A DNA stretch of 64,000 nucleotides, taken from positions 186,001-250,000 of the forward strand of contig NZ_JBBUTI010000002.1 in assembly GCF_038066635.1 (NCBI RefSeq), read 5' to 3'. This stretch comes from Ideonella margarita. GTDB taxonomy: Bacteria; Pseudomonadota; Gammaproteobacteria; Burkholderiales; Burkholderiaceae_C. Under the pieces are notes generated by a model. That model was not told the origin of the DNA and made no database searches. It worked only from the letters and a program-made list of their open reading frames with translations. Below are positions 16,445 to 24,269 of this stretch, piece by piece. Each line of letters opens with the position of its first letter. The first letter of the stretch is position 1. The position numbers were made by a program, and so were the translations under genes.

Positions 16445-19015
16445 ATGGACATTTCACGCACTCGCGCACTTCGCGGCCCCAACCTGTGGAGCCGTCACAC
16501 CGCCATCGAATCCGTCGTGGCCTGCCAGGAAGCGGAACGCGCCCTGACCAACCTGCCCGGCTTCGAAACCCGCTTGCGCACGCTGTTCCCGGCGCTGGGC
16601 TCGATGCGGCGCCAGCCCGACATCACCTCGCTGGCCCACGTGGTTGAAACCGCCGCACTGGCGCTGCAGGCCCAGGCCGGCTGCCCGGTCACCTTCAGCC
16701 GCACCACCGAAACCACCGAGGCCGGCACCTACCAGGTGGTGGTCGAGTACACGGAAGAAGTGGTCGGCCGCAAGGCCTTCGATGCAGCCGTGGCGCTGGT
16801 GGAAGCGGCCCTGAGTGCCGAAGGCACCTTCGACGCCGACGCCGTCGTGGCCGAATTGCGCGAACTGGACGAAGACGTGCGCCTCGGGCCGTCCACCGGC
16901 TCGATCGTGTATGCCGGCGTGGCTCGCGGCATTCCGTACCGCCGCCTGACCAGCGGCTCGCTGGTGCAGTTCGGCTGGGGCAGCAAGCAGCGCCGCATCT
17001 GGGCGGCTGAAGTGGACTCAACCAGCGCCGTCTCCGAATCCATCGCCCAAGACAAAGACCTGTGCAAGACGCTGCTGGCCGCCGCTGGCGTACCGGTGCC
17101 GGTGGGCCGTCCGGTGGGCAGCGCCGACGAGGCCTGGGAAGTGGCCGAGGAAATCGGCCTGCCCGTGGTGCTGAAGCCGCAGGACGGCAACCAGGGCAAG
17201 GGCGTGACGGTGAACATCACCACCCGCGACCAACTCGACGCCGCCTACAAGGCCGCCGAGGAATACGGCCATCCGATGGTCGAGAAGTTCCTGCCCGGCA
17301 GCGACTTCCGCCTGCTGGTGGTGGGCAACAAGCTGGTGGCCGCTGCCCGGCGTGACCCGCCCCACGTGATCGGCGACGGTGAGCACACGGTGCGCCAGCT
17401 GGTGGACCAGGTGAATGCCGACCCGCGCCGTGGTGATGGCCATGCCACGTCGCTGACCAAGATCCGGTTCGACGACATCGCCGTGGCACGCCTCGAACTG
17501 CAGGGCCTGACGCCGGCCTCGGTGCCGCCCAAGGGCCAGCGCGTCATCCTGCGCAACAACGCCAATCTGTCGACCGGCGGCACTGCCACCGACGTGACCG
17601 ACGACGTGCACCCGGAAGTGGCGGCACGCGCCGTGGCCGCCGCGCAGATGATCGGCCTCGACATCTGCGGCGTTGACGTGGTGTGCGACAACGTCATCCG
17701 CCCGCTTGAAGAACAGAGCGGCGGCGTGGTCGAAGTGAACGCGGCCCCCGGCCTGCGCATGCACCTGTCGCCGTCCTTCGGCAAGGGTCGCGCAGTGGGT
17801 GAAGCCATCATCAACCACCTGTATCCGGCCGGCGAAAACGGCCGCATCCCGGTGGTGGCCGTCACCGGCACCAATGGCAAGACCACCACCTCGCGCCTGA
17901 TCACCCACCTGTTCGCCGCCAGCGGCCTGCGCGTGGGCATGACCAACACCGACGGCGTGCACGTGAACGGCCGCCAGATCGACTCCGGCGACTGCTCCGG
18001 CCCGCGCAGCGCGCGCAACGTGCTGATGAACCCGGACGTGGACGCCGCCGTGTTTGAAACCGCCCGTGGCGGCATCCTGCGCGAAGGCCTGGGATACGAC
18101 CGTTGCCAGGTGGCCGTGGTCACCAACATCGGTGCCGGCGACCACCTCGGCCTGAACTTCATCACCACGGTCGAAGACCTGGCGGTGCTCAAGCGCGTCA
18201 TCGTCCAGAACGTGTCGACCGACGGCTACGCGGTGCTCAACGCCACTGACCCGCATTGCGTGTCGATGGCTCCGACCTGCCCGGGCGGCATCATCTACTT
18301 CGCGGCGGACCGGCACCACCCCGTGCTGGCCACCCACCGCGCCCAGGGCCAGCGCTGCGTGTTCGTCGATGACGGCCACATCGTGGCCTCGGAAGGCAAC
18401 TGGCGCGAATCGATTCCGCTGACCGACGTGCCACTCACCCGCAGCGGCACCATCGGCTTCCAGGTGGACAACGCCATGGCCTCGGTGGCTGCTGCCTGGG
18501 GCGTGGGCCTGTCGTGGGACGCCATCCGCGCCGGCGTGGCCAGCTTCGTGAATGACGCTGACAACGCCCCCGGCCGCTTCAACGTGATGGACTACCGCGG
18601 CGCCACCCTGATCGCCGACTATGGCCACAACCCGGACGCCATGCGCGCCCTGGTCGACGCCGTGAACGCGATGCCGGGCAAGCGCCGCTCGGTCGTCATT
18701 TCGGGCGCCGGTGACCGCCGCGACGAAGACATCACCGAACAGACGCAGATCCTCGGCAAGGCCTTTGACGACGTGATCCTGTACCAGGATGCCTGCCAGC
18801 GCGGTCGCGAAGACGGCGAAGTGCTGGCCCTGCTGCGGCAGGGCCTGGAAGGTGCGCCGCGTACCCGCAATGTCGACGAGATCCACGGCGAGTTCCTGGC
18901 CATCGACACCGCCTTGAGCCGCCTGCAACCAGGTGATCTGTGCCTGGTGCTGGTCGACCAGGTGGAAGAAGCCCTGGCCCATCTGGCCAAGAGGGTGGCT
19001 GAGCCGGCCCACTGA
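16445..19015 (+). CDS. cphA: Cyanophycin synthetase
   Basis: Makes the storage polymer multi-L-arginyl-poly-L-aspartate, using ATP at two sites. Seen: 856 residues, close to bacterial CphA (~870). The N-terminal domain is followed by an ATP-grasp domain for Asp addition ('PVVLKPQDGNQGKGVTV', 'VEVNAAPGLRMHL'). A full Mur-ligase-like domain for Arg addition carries the P-loop GTNGKTTTS (475-483, Lys479), 'FETARGGILREGLGYDRC' and 'DYGHNPDAM'. Start ATG 16445. It is the last gene of the cphA2-cphA unit, ended by a terminator. No cyanophycinase gene is visible in the window, so degradation must be encoded elsewhere. Confidence 0.96.
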   Translation: MDISRTRALRGPNLWSRHTAIESVVACQEAERALTNLPGFETRLRTLFPALGSMRRQPDITSLAHVVETAALALQAQAGCPVTFSRTTETTEAGTYQVVVEYTEEVVGRKAFDAAVALVEAALSAEGTFDADAVVAELRELDEDVRLGPSTGSIVYAGVARGIPYRRLTSGSLVQFGWGSKQRRIWAAEVDSTSAVSESIAQDKDLCKTLLAAAGVPVPVGRPVGSADEAWEVAEEIGLPVVLKPQDGNQGKGVTVNITTRDQLDAAYKAAEEYGHPMVEKFLPGSDFRLLVVGNKLVAAARRDPPHVIGDGEHTVRQLVDQVNADPRRGDGHATSLTKIRFDDIAVARLELQGLTPASVPPKGQRVILRNNANLSTGGTATDVTDDVHPEVAARAVAAAQMIGLDICGVDVVCDNVIRPLEEQSGGVVEVNAAPGLRMHLSPSFGKGRAVGEAIINHLYPAGENGRIPVVAVTGTNGKTTTSRLITHLFAASGLRVGMTNTDGVHVNGRQIDSGDCSGPRSARNVLMNPDVDAAVFETARGGILREGLGYDRCQVAVVTNIGAGDHLGLNFITTVEDLAVLKRVIVQNVSTDGYAVLNATDPHCVSMAPTCPGGIIYFAADRHHPVLATHRAQGQRCVFVDDGHIVASEGNWRESIPLTDVPLTRSGTIGFQVDNAMASVAAAWGVGLSWDAIRAGVASFVNDADNAPGRFNVMDYRGATLIADYGHNPDAMRALVDAVNAMPGKRRSVVISGAGDRRDEDITEQTQILGKAFDDVILYQDACQRGREDGEVLALLRQGLEGAPRTRNVDEIHGEFLAIDTALSRLQPGDLCLVLVDQVEEALAHLAKRVAEPAH

Positions 19016-19053
19016 AGGCACGCTCGACCAAGACGGGCGGCTGCCGCCCGATC

Positions 19054-19097
19054 AGCCCCTTGAAAGCGCCAAACAGCGACGATCAAGGGGCTTTTTT
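19054..19097 (+). terminator. Rho-independent terminator after cphA
   Basis: A 10-bp perfect stem AGCCCCTTGA/TCAAGGGGCT with a 19-nt loop, directly followed by six T. Confidence 0.8.
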
Positions 19098-19207
19098 GTT
19101 GCATTGAGCGACAGAGTGCCCGCAGGACACTCCGCGGGCGGCTGGCTGGATGCTGGGATGCCCTCATTCCGGAAGGGCAGGCACAGGCAGAGCCGCAAGG
19201 AGTCGCG

Positions 19208-21067
19208 ATGATCCCCGCCCTGAATTCCCTGCGTGCCCGCCTGGTAGCCACCACCGGCGCGCTGGTGCTGCTGAGCCTGCTGGCCCTGGTCAGCTACAAC
19301 CACTTCGCTGCCCGCAGCTCGGCCCTCGCCGATCTGGGTGCCCAGACCCGGTCGCTCGCGCACTCGCACGCTGCCAGCATCGGTGACTGGGTCGCGTCAC
19401 GGCGCGCGGTGGTGCAGTCGTTCACTGGCGCCGTGGCGGATGCCGACCCGGTGCCGCGCCTGGCCCAGGCCGAGCAGGCTGGTGGCTTCGACACCACTTA
19501 TTTCGGCTTCGCCGACAAGCACACCGCCTTCTCCAAGCCCCAGCAACTGCCGGAAGGTTATGACCCGACCGGCCGGCCCTGGTACACCCAGGCCGCCGCG
19601 GGCAATGGCGTTGTGCTGACTGAACCCTATGTGGACGCCAGCACGAAGAAGCTGGTCATCACCTTCGCGGCGGCCATCCGGGAAGGCAGCAGCGTCAAGG
19701 CCGTGGCTGCGGGTGACGTGTTCATGGACGGCGTCTCGAAAAACATCGCCTCGATCCGCCCGACCGCCTCCAGTTTCGGCTTCGTCGTGGCAAAGGACGG
19801 CAAGGTCATGGTGCATGAGCAGGTGGACCGCGTGCTCAAGCCGGCCACCGAGCTGTCGGCCGAGCTCACGCCGGCCCTGCTCGCCGAGGCCGGCAGCCAG
19901 TTGACTGAAGTGAACGTGGCCGGCCGGCAGATGCTGCTGACGACGCAAACCATCGAAGGCACGCCATGGACGCTGGTGGTGGCACTGGACAAGGGTGAGG
20001 CGTTGGCCGGGGTGTCCGCCATGCTGTGGCAATCGCTGCTCGGCAGCGCCGCGCTGGCACTGGTGTCGGTGCTGGCCGTGGGTGGCCTGCTGGCCTCGCG
20101 ACTCAAGGGACTGACCACGCTGCGCGACGCGATGCGCGAAGTGGCCGAGGGCGACGGTGACCTGACCCGCCGCCTGAAGGCCGACGGCACTGACGAGCTG
20201 GCCGCGATCGGCCGCCACTTCAACCAGTTTGTCGACAAGATCCAGCACACGCTGTCGGAGATTCGCGCGACCAGCGATTCGGTGCGCGTCGCCACCGAGG
20301 AGATCGCCACCGGCAACCAGGATCTCTCGACCCGCACCGAACACACCGCATCCAGCCTGCAGGAAACCGCCAGCTCGATGTCGCAGATGACCAGCCAGGT
20401 GGGCCATTCGGCCGATACCGCGCGTCAGGCCAACCAGCTGGCATCGTCAGCGGCCGATGCGGCGCGCCGCGGCGGCGACGTGGTCGACCAGGTGGTCGGC
20501 AGCATGGACCAGATCACCCAGAGCTCGCGCAAGATCGCCGAGATCATCGGCGTGATCGACGGCATCGCCTTCCAGACGAACATCCTCGCGCTGAACGCGG
20601 CGGTCGAAGCCGCCCGCGCCGGTGAGCAGGGCCGCGGCTTTGCCGTGGTGGCGGCCGAGGTGCGCTCACTGGCGCAACGCTCGGCCACGGCCGCGCGCGA
20701 GATCAAGACGCTGATCGACACCTCGGTGACGCACGTGGCCACGGGCGCGGAACAGGTCAACCGCACCGGCACGGTGATGCACGACATTGTCTCGAGCGTG
20801 CGCCGGGTGGCCGACATGATCGGCGAGATCGCCTCGGCCTCGGAGGAGCAGCGCGACGGCATCGCCCAGGTGAACGTGGCCGTGGCCCAACTGGATTCGA
20901 TGACGCAACAGAACGCGGCGCTGGTGGAGGAATCAGCCGCCGCGGCCGCCAGCCTGAAGGACCAGGCCGCGCGCCTGGCGACCGCCGTGGCAGCTTTCCG
21001 CATCGGTGACGACCGCTCGCGCAGTGTGTCGGCTACTGCCATCACGCACGACACCACCACTGCCTGA
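19208..21067 (+). CDS. Methyl-accepting chemotaxis protein with Cache-type sensor
   Basis: 619-residue chemoreceptor. Seen: TM1 at about 12-32 and a large periplasmic sensor (about 33-275) with Cache-domain hallmarks 'DPTGRPWYTQAAA' and 'TEPYVDASTKKLVITFAAAI'. Then come TM2 ('LLGSAALALVSVLAVGGLLA'), a HAMP domain with 'DAMREVAEGDGDLTRRL', and the methyl-accepting coiled coil with hairpin 'DGIAFQTNILALNAAVEAAR'. Cache receptors of this type usually bind amino acids or carboxylates; the ligand here is unknown. The start is preceded by AAGGAG ('gcaaggagtcgcg'). It ends in a Thr-rich tail without a CheR-binding motif. Confidence 0.93.
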   Translation: MIPALNSLRARLVATTGALVLLSLLALVSYNHFAARSSALADLGAQTRSLAHSHAASIGDWVASRRAVVQSFTGAVADADPVPRLAQAEQAGGFDTTYFGFADKHTAFSKPQQLPEGYDPTGRPWYTQAAAGNGVVLTEPYVDASTKKLVITFAAAIREGSSVKAVAAGDVFMDGVSKNIASIRPTASSFGFVVAKDGKVMVHEQVDRVLKPATELSAELTPALLAEAGSQLTEVNVAGRQMLLTTQTIEGTPWTLVVALDKGEALAGVSAMLWQSLLGSAALALVSVLAVGGLLASRLKGLTTLRDAMREVAEGDGDLTRRLKADGTDELAAIGRHFNQFVDKIQHTLSEIRATSDSVRVATEEIATGNQDLSTRTEHTASSLQETASSMSQMTSQVGHSADTARQANQLASSAADAARRGGDVVDQVVGSMDQITQSSRKIAEIIGVIDGIAFQTNILALNAAVEAARAGEQGRGFAVVAAEVRSLAQRSATAAREIKTLIDTSVTHVATGAEQVNRTGTVMHDIVSSVRRVADMIGEIASASEEQRDGIAQVNVAVAQLDSMTQQNAALVEESAAAAASLKDQAARLATAVAAFRIGDDRSRSVSATAITHDTTTA

Positions 21068-21126
21068 GGCCGGCTCACCGGGCAACATCTGCCGATACAG
21101 CTGCGTCTTGCTGCACACTGCGGCGC

Positions 21127-21360
21127 ATGAATGGTTCGAACGACGATGCGCTGACACCCGCGCAGTGCCCGCGCTGCGGCGGTAATTTTGGCTGCGGGGC
21201 GCTGCGGCTGGACCAGCCCTGCCCATGCAGCACGGTGACGCTGGCGCCGGCCTTGCAGGCCCGGCTGCGCCAGCGCTGGTCAAGTTGCCTGTGCCTCGCG
21301 TGCCTGGGTGCGCTGGCGGCTGGCGCTCCGCTGGAGCTGCCGCGTCAGCACGTTCAGTAG
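21127..21360 (+). CDS. Cysteine-rich CWC family small protein
   Basis: 77-residue protein of the small cysteine-rich CWC family. Seen: CPRCGGNFGCGA near the N-terminus, 'PCPC' in the middle and 'SSCLCLACL' near the end, together a metal- or disulfide-binding Cys set. Function unknown; proteins of this type are often single genes in Betaproteobacteria. Its stop overlaps the 3' end of the convergent SnoaL-like gene by 7 bp. Confidence 0.75.
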   Translation: MNGSNDDALTPAQCPRCGGNFGCGALRLDQPCPCSTVTLAPALQARLRQRWSSCLCLACLGALAAGAPLELPRQHVQ

Positions 21361-21737
21361 CGCTGCACCACCGCGGTCATGCGCACCGGCGGCTCGTAGG
21401 CCTCGGGCCAGAAATCATCGATGGCGGTGATCAGGCCAGCCTCATCAAAGGTGAAGAAGCTGATGCCCACCGCGGTCGCGCCGCTCACCTTGAAATCGCA
21501 GCGCGAAACGGCCTGCCCCGGCCCGGTGGCCACCCTCACCACGTCCAGTTGCCAGTCACCCGGGTAGGTGCGGTTGAACTCGACGTAGTCGGCGCGGCCC
21601 TTCACCACCTCGCGGGTCTGCGGCACGCGGTACACCACATCCGGGTGAACGGTGTCACCAAAGGCAGCCCAGTCGCGGGCGACGGCCGCTGCCCAGTAGT
21701 GCCGCACCAGGGCGGCCAGATCATGCGAAGCACTCAT
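21354..21737 (-). CDS. SnoaL/NTF2-like family protein
   Basis: 127-residue protein of the NTF2-like cone fold, a scaffold used for polyketide cyclases, isomerases and many orphan proteins. Seen: an N-terminal helix 'LAALVRHYWAAAVARDWAAF', then 'DTVHPDVVYRVPQTREVVKG' and the terminal strand region 'FFTFDEAGLITAIDDFWPE'. This is the usual 'F...D.dGKI....e.w' ending of the family. No catalytic set can be assigned. Single gene, 38 bp downstream of the ahpF end in the opposite reading context. Confidence 0.72.
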   Translation of the reverse strand: MSASHDLAALVRHYWAAAVARDWAAFGDTVHPDVVYRVPQTREVVKGRADYVEFNRTYPGDWQLDVVRVATGPGQAVSRCDFKVSGATAVGISFFTFDEAGLITAIDDFWPEAYEPPVRMTAVVQRY

Positions 21738-21775
21738 GCCGCCATCATAGACAGCGGCATGGGTGCGTCACGCGT

Positions 21776-23341
21776 TCAGACCGGCGCGGAGGTGCGGATC
21801 AGGTGGTCAAAGGCGCTGAGCGCAGCCTTGGCACCCTCGCCCGTGGCGATGATGATCTGCTTGTACGGCACCGTCGTCACGTCACCGGCGGCAAACACGC
21901 CCGGCACGTTGGTGGCGCACTTGGCGTCGATGATGATTTCGCCGTGCTTGCTCAGCTCGACCGTGCCCTTCAGGAACTCGGTGTTGGGCACGAGGCCGAT
22001 CTGCACGAACACGCCTTCCAGCTCGATGCGACGGGCTTCGCCGGACGCGCGATCGGTCCAGTTCAGGCCGTTCAGCTTCTGGCCGTCGCCGGTGAATTCG
22101 GTCGTCTGCGCCTGGGTGTGGATGGTGACGTTGGACATGCTCTTGAGCTTGTCCACCAGCACCGCATCAGCGCGCAGCTGGTCACCAAATTCCAGCAGCG
22201 TGACGTGGCCCACCAGGCCGGCCAAGTCAATGGCGGCCTCAACACCCGAGTTGCCGCCACCGATCACGGCCACGCGCTTGCCTTTGAACAGCGGGCCGTC
22301 ACAGTGCGGGCAGTACGCCACGCCCTTGTTCTTGTATTCGACCTCGCCGGGCACGTTCACGCTGCGCCACCGCGCGCCGGTGCTCAGCACCACGGTGCGG
22401 CTCTTCAGCTCGGCGCCGTTGTCCAGCTTCACGGTGACGTAGCCACCCGGCTGCTCGGCCGGAATGACGGCCGCCACGCGCTGCAGGTTCATGATGTCGA
22501 CGTTGTAGTCGCGCACGTGGGCCTCCAGCGCAGCAGCGAACTTCGGGCCCTCGGTGTGCTGCACCGAGATGAAGTTCTCGATGCCCATGGTGTCCATGGT
22601 CTGGCCACCAAAACGCTCGGCCACCACGCCGGTGCGGATGCCCTTGCGGGCCGCGTACACGGCGGCAGCAGCGCCGGCCGGGCCACCGCCCACCACCAGC
22701 ACGTCGAACGCTTCCTTGGTGGCCAGCTTGGCCGCAGCGCGGGCTTGTGCGCCGGTGTCGATCTTGGCGAGGATCTCGCCGATCTCCATGCGGCCCGAGT
22801 AGAACGGCTGGCCGTTCAGGTAGACGCTCGGCACAGCCATGATCTGGCGCGCCTCGACCTCAGCCTGGAACAAGCCGCCATCCACCGCGACGTGGCGGAT
22901 GCGCGGGTTCAGCACGGCCATCAGGTTCAGGGCCTGCACCACGTCCGGGCAGTTGTGGCAGGTCAGGGACATGTACGTCTCGAACACGAAGTCGCCGTCC
23001 AGCGACTTGATCTGCTCGATCGTGTCCGCATCCACCTTGGGCGGGTGGCCACCGGCCTGCAGCAGCGCCAGCACCAGCGAGGTGAACTCGTGGCCCATCG
23101 GCACGGCGGCGAAACGCACACCCATGTCGGCGCCCACGGCACTGATGTTGAAGGAGGGGCGACGCTCATCGGCGCCGTCGTAGCGCACGCTGACCAGCGG
23201 CGACAGCGGCGCGATCTCTTCGAGGAGTTCGCGCATTTCCTGCGAAGCCGGACGATCATCCAGCGAGGCGACCAGTTCGATCGGTCGTTGCAGGCGTTCA
23301 AGGTAGCCCTTGAGCTGGGCTTGCAGATTGGCGTCGAGCAT
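21776..23341 (-). CDS. ahpF: Alkyl hydroperoxide reductase subunit F
   Basis: NADH-dependent flavoprotein disulfide reductase that recycles AhpC. Seen: 521 residues, the normal length. The N-terminal double-thioredoxin-fold domain carries the Cys pair in 'TCHNCPDV'. A linker leads to the FAD-binding motif 'VVGGGPAGAAAAVYAARKG', the redox-active 'CPHCDGP' of thioredoxin-reductase type, the NADH motif 'VIGGGNSGVEAAIDLA' and the terminal 'FAAGDVTTVPYKQIIIATGEGA'. It is the second gene after ahpC, separated by 165 bp filled with stable hairpins that may set a lower ahpF level. Confidence 0.97.
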   Translation of the reverse strand: MLDANLQAQLKGYLERLQRPIELVASLDDRPASQEMRELLEEIAPLSPLVSVRYDGADERRPSFNISAVGADMGVRFAAVPMGHEFTSLVLALLQAGGHPPKVDADTIEQIKSLDGDFVFETYMSLTCHNCPDVVQALNLMAVLNPRIRHVAVDGGLFQAEVEARQIMAVPSVYLNGQPFYSGRMEIGEILAKIDTGAQARAAAKLATKEAFDVLVVGGGPAGAAAAVYAARKGIRTGVVAERFGGQTMDTMGIENFISVQHTEGPKFAAALEAHVRDYNVDIMNLQRVAAVIPAEQPGGYVTVKLDNGAELKSRTVVLSTGARWRSVNVPGEVEYKNKGVAYCPHCDGPLFKGKRVAVIGGGNSGVEAAIDLAGLVGHVTLLEFGDQLRADAVLVDKLKSMSNVTIHTQAQTTEFTGDGQKLNGLNWTDRASGEARRIELEGVFVQIGLVPNTEFLKGTVELSKHGEIIIDAKCATNVPGVFAAGDVTTVPYKQIIIATGEGAKAALSAFDHLIRTSAPV

Positions 23342-23387
23342 GGCGGTTCCTGGTGATGCGGGTGGAGTTCAGGCGAAGTCGTGCTGA

Positions 23388-23479
23388 CCTCGTTGAAAGC
23401 CGCCCCGACAGGCGCCGCGAGCTGCTTTCAACGAGGCCCGTGAAGGGCCGGAGAGGGGGCCAGCCCGTGCGGGCCGGCC
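23388..23479. repeat. Hairpin cluster between ahpC and ahpF
   Basis: A perfect 13-bp inverted repeat (23388-23400 and 23424-23436, core CGTTGAAAGC/GCTTTCAACG) encloses 23 bp. It is followed by GGCCC-GTGAA-GGGCC (23435-23449) and a near-perfect GGCCaGCCCG/CGGGCCGGCC stem (23458-23479). No T-run follows, so it is more likely an mRNA-stabilising or attenuating structure than a classical terminator. Confidence 0.7.
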
Positions 23480-23506
23480 GATGCCAGAGGCATGGATGTC
23501 AGAAGA

Positions 23507-24070
23507 TCAGATCTTGCCGACCAGGTCCAGCGACGGGGTCAGCGTCTTGGCGCCTTCCTTCCACTTGGCCGGGCAGACCTGGCCAGGGTTGGCGGCGGTG
23601 TACTGGGCAGCCTTCAGCTTGCGCAGGGTTTCCGACACGTCACGGGCGATTTCGTTCGAGTGGATCTCGGCGGTCTTGATGATGCCGTCCGGGTTGATCA
23701 CGAACGTGCCGCGCAGTGCCAGGCCTTCTTCAGGGATGTGCACGCCGAACGCGTTGGTCAGGGTGTGGGTGGGGTCGCCAACCAGCGGGAACTTGGCCTT
23801 GCCGACGGCCGGCGAGGTTTCGTGCCACACCTTGTGCGAGAAGTGGGTGTCGGTGGTCACGATGTAGACCTCGGCACCAGCAGCCTGGAAGGCAGCGTAG
23901 TTGTCAGCTGCGTCTTCGATTTCGGTCGGGCAGTTGAAGGTGAACGCGGCCGGCATGAAGATCAGGACGGACCACTTGCCCTTCAGGCTCTCGTCAGAGA
24001 CGTCGATGAAGTTGCCATTGTGGAAGGCTTGGGTCTTGAACGGCGCGACTGCGGTGTTGATCAGCGACAT
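23507..24070 (-). CDS. ahpC: Alkyl hydroperoxide reductase subunit C (2-Cys peroxiredoxin)
   Basis: Reduces H2O2, organic peroxides and peroxynitrite with electrons from AhpF. Seen: 187 residues, exactly the usual size. The peroxidatic Cys47 is in 'FTFNCPTE' (most homologues have Val before the Cys), and the resolving Cys is in 'GQVCPAKW' near the C-terminus. The GGLG-type region reads 'GDPTHTLTNAFGVHIPEEGLALRG'. ATG 24070 follows a good purine-rich site (GGAAACTCC). The upstream gap to nrdJ holds a possible OxyR-like operator and the nrdJ terminator. Confidence 0.97.
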   Translation of the reverse strand: MSLINTAVAPFKTQAFHNGNFIDVSDESLKGKWSVLIFMPAAFTFNCPTEIEDAADNYAAFQAAGAEVYIVTTDTHFSHKVWHETSPAVGKAKFPLVGDPTHTLTNAFGVHIPEEGLALRGTFVINPDGIIKTAEIHSNEIARDVSETLRKLKAAQYTAANPGQVCPAKWKEGAKTLTPSLDLVGKI

Positions 24071-24150
24071 GGAGTTTCCTGTTGCGGTGAGTAAAAGGGG
24101 TGCAGCACAAAGCTGCGACGGGTTGAATCTTAGGCCGGGCGGCTGATGTT

Positions 24151-24192
24151 GTGGATTGATTGATCGAATGCCCCTGATTGGCATTGCCTATC
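24151..24192 (-). promoter_or_regulatory. Possible OxyR-type operator upstream of ahpC
   Basis: On the ahpC strand the segment reads GATAGGCAATGCCAATC, then ATTCGATCAATCAATC about 7 bp on. The spaced ATAG/GAT-type half-sites on about a 10-bp period are like OxyR sites before ahpC in other Betaproteobacteria. This is by eye only. Confidence 0.3.
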
Positions 24193-24218
24193 GCCCGTTC
24201 CGTCATCAGCCCGCCATG

Positions 24219-24244
24219 AAAAAGGGCCCGCGAACGGGCCCTTC
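24219..24244 (-). terminator. Rho-independent terminator of nrdJ
   Basis: Stem AAGGGCCCG/CGGGCCCTT with a four-base loop. On the minus strand it runs into a T-run (complement of the AAAAA at 24219-24223). It sits 26 bp after the nrdJ stop. Confidence 0.8.
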
Positions 24245-24269
24245 AAGGTGAAACCAGCCGGGCGCGGCC

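Noticed and set aside
17018..19021. 667-codon frame antisense to cphA
   Set aside because: Shadow frame: no domain, and the cphA strand encodes complete catalytic motifs.
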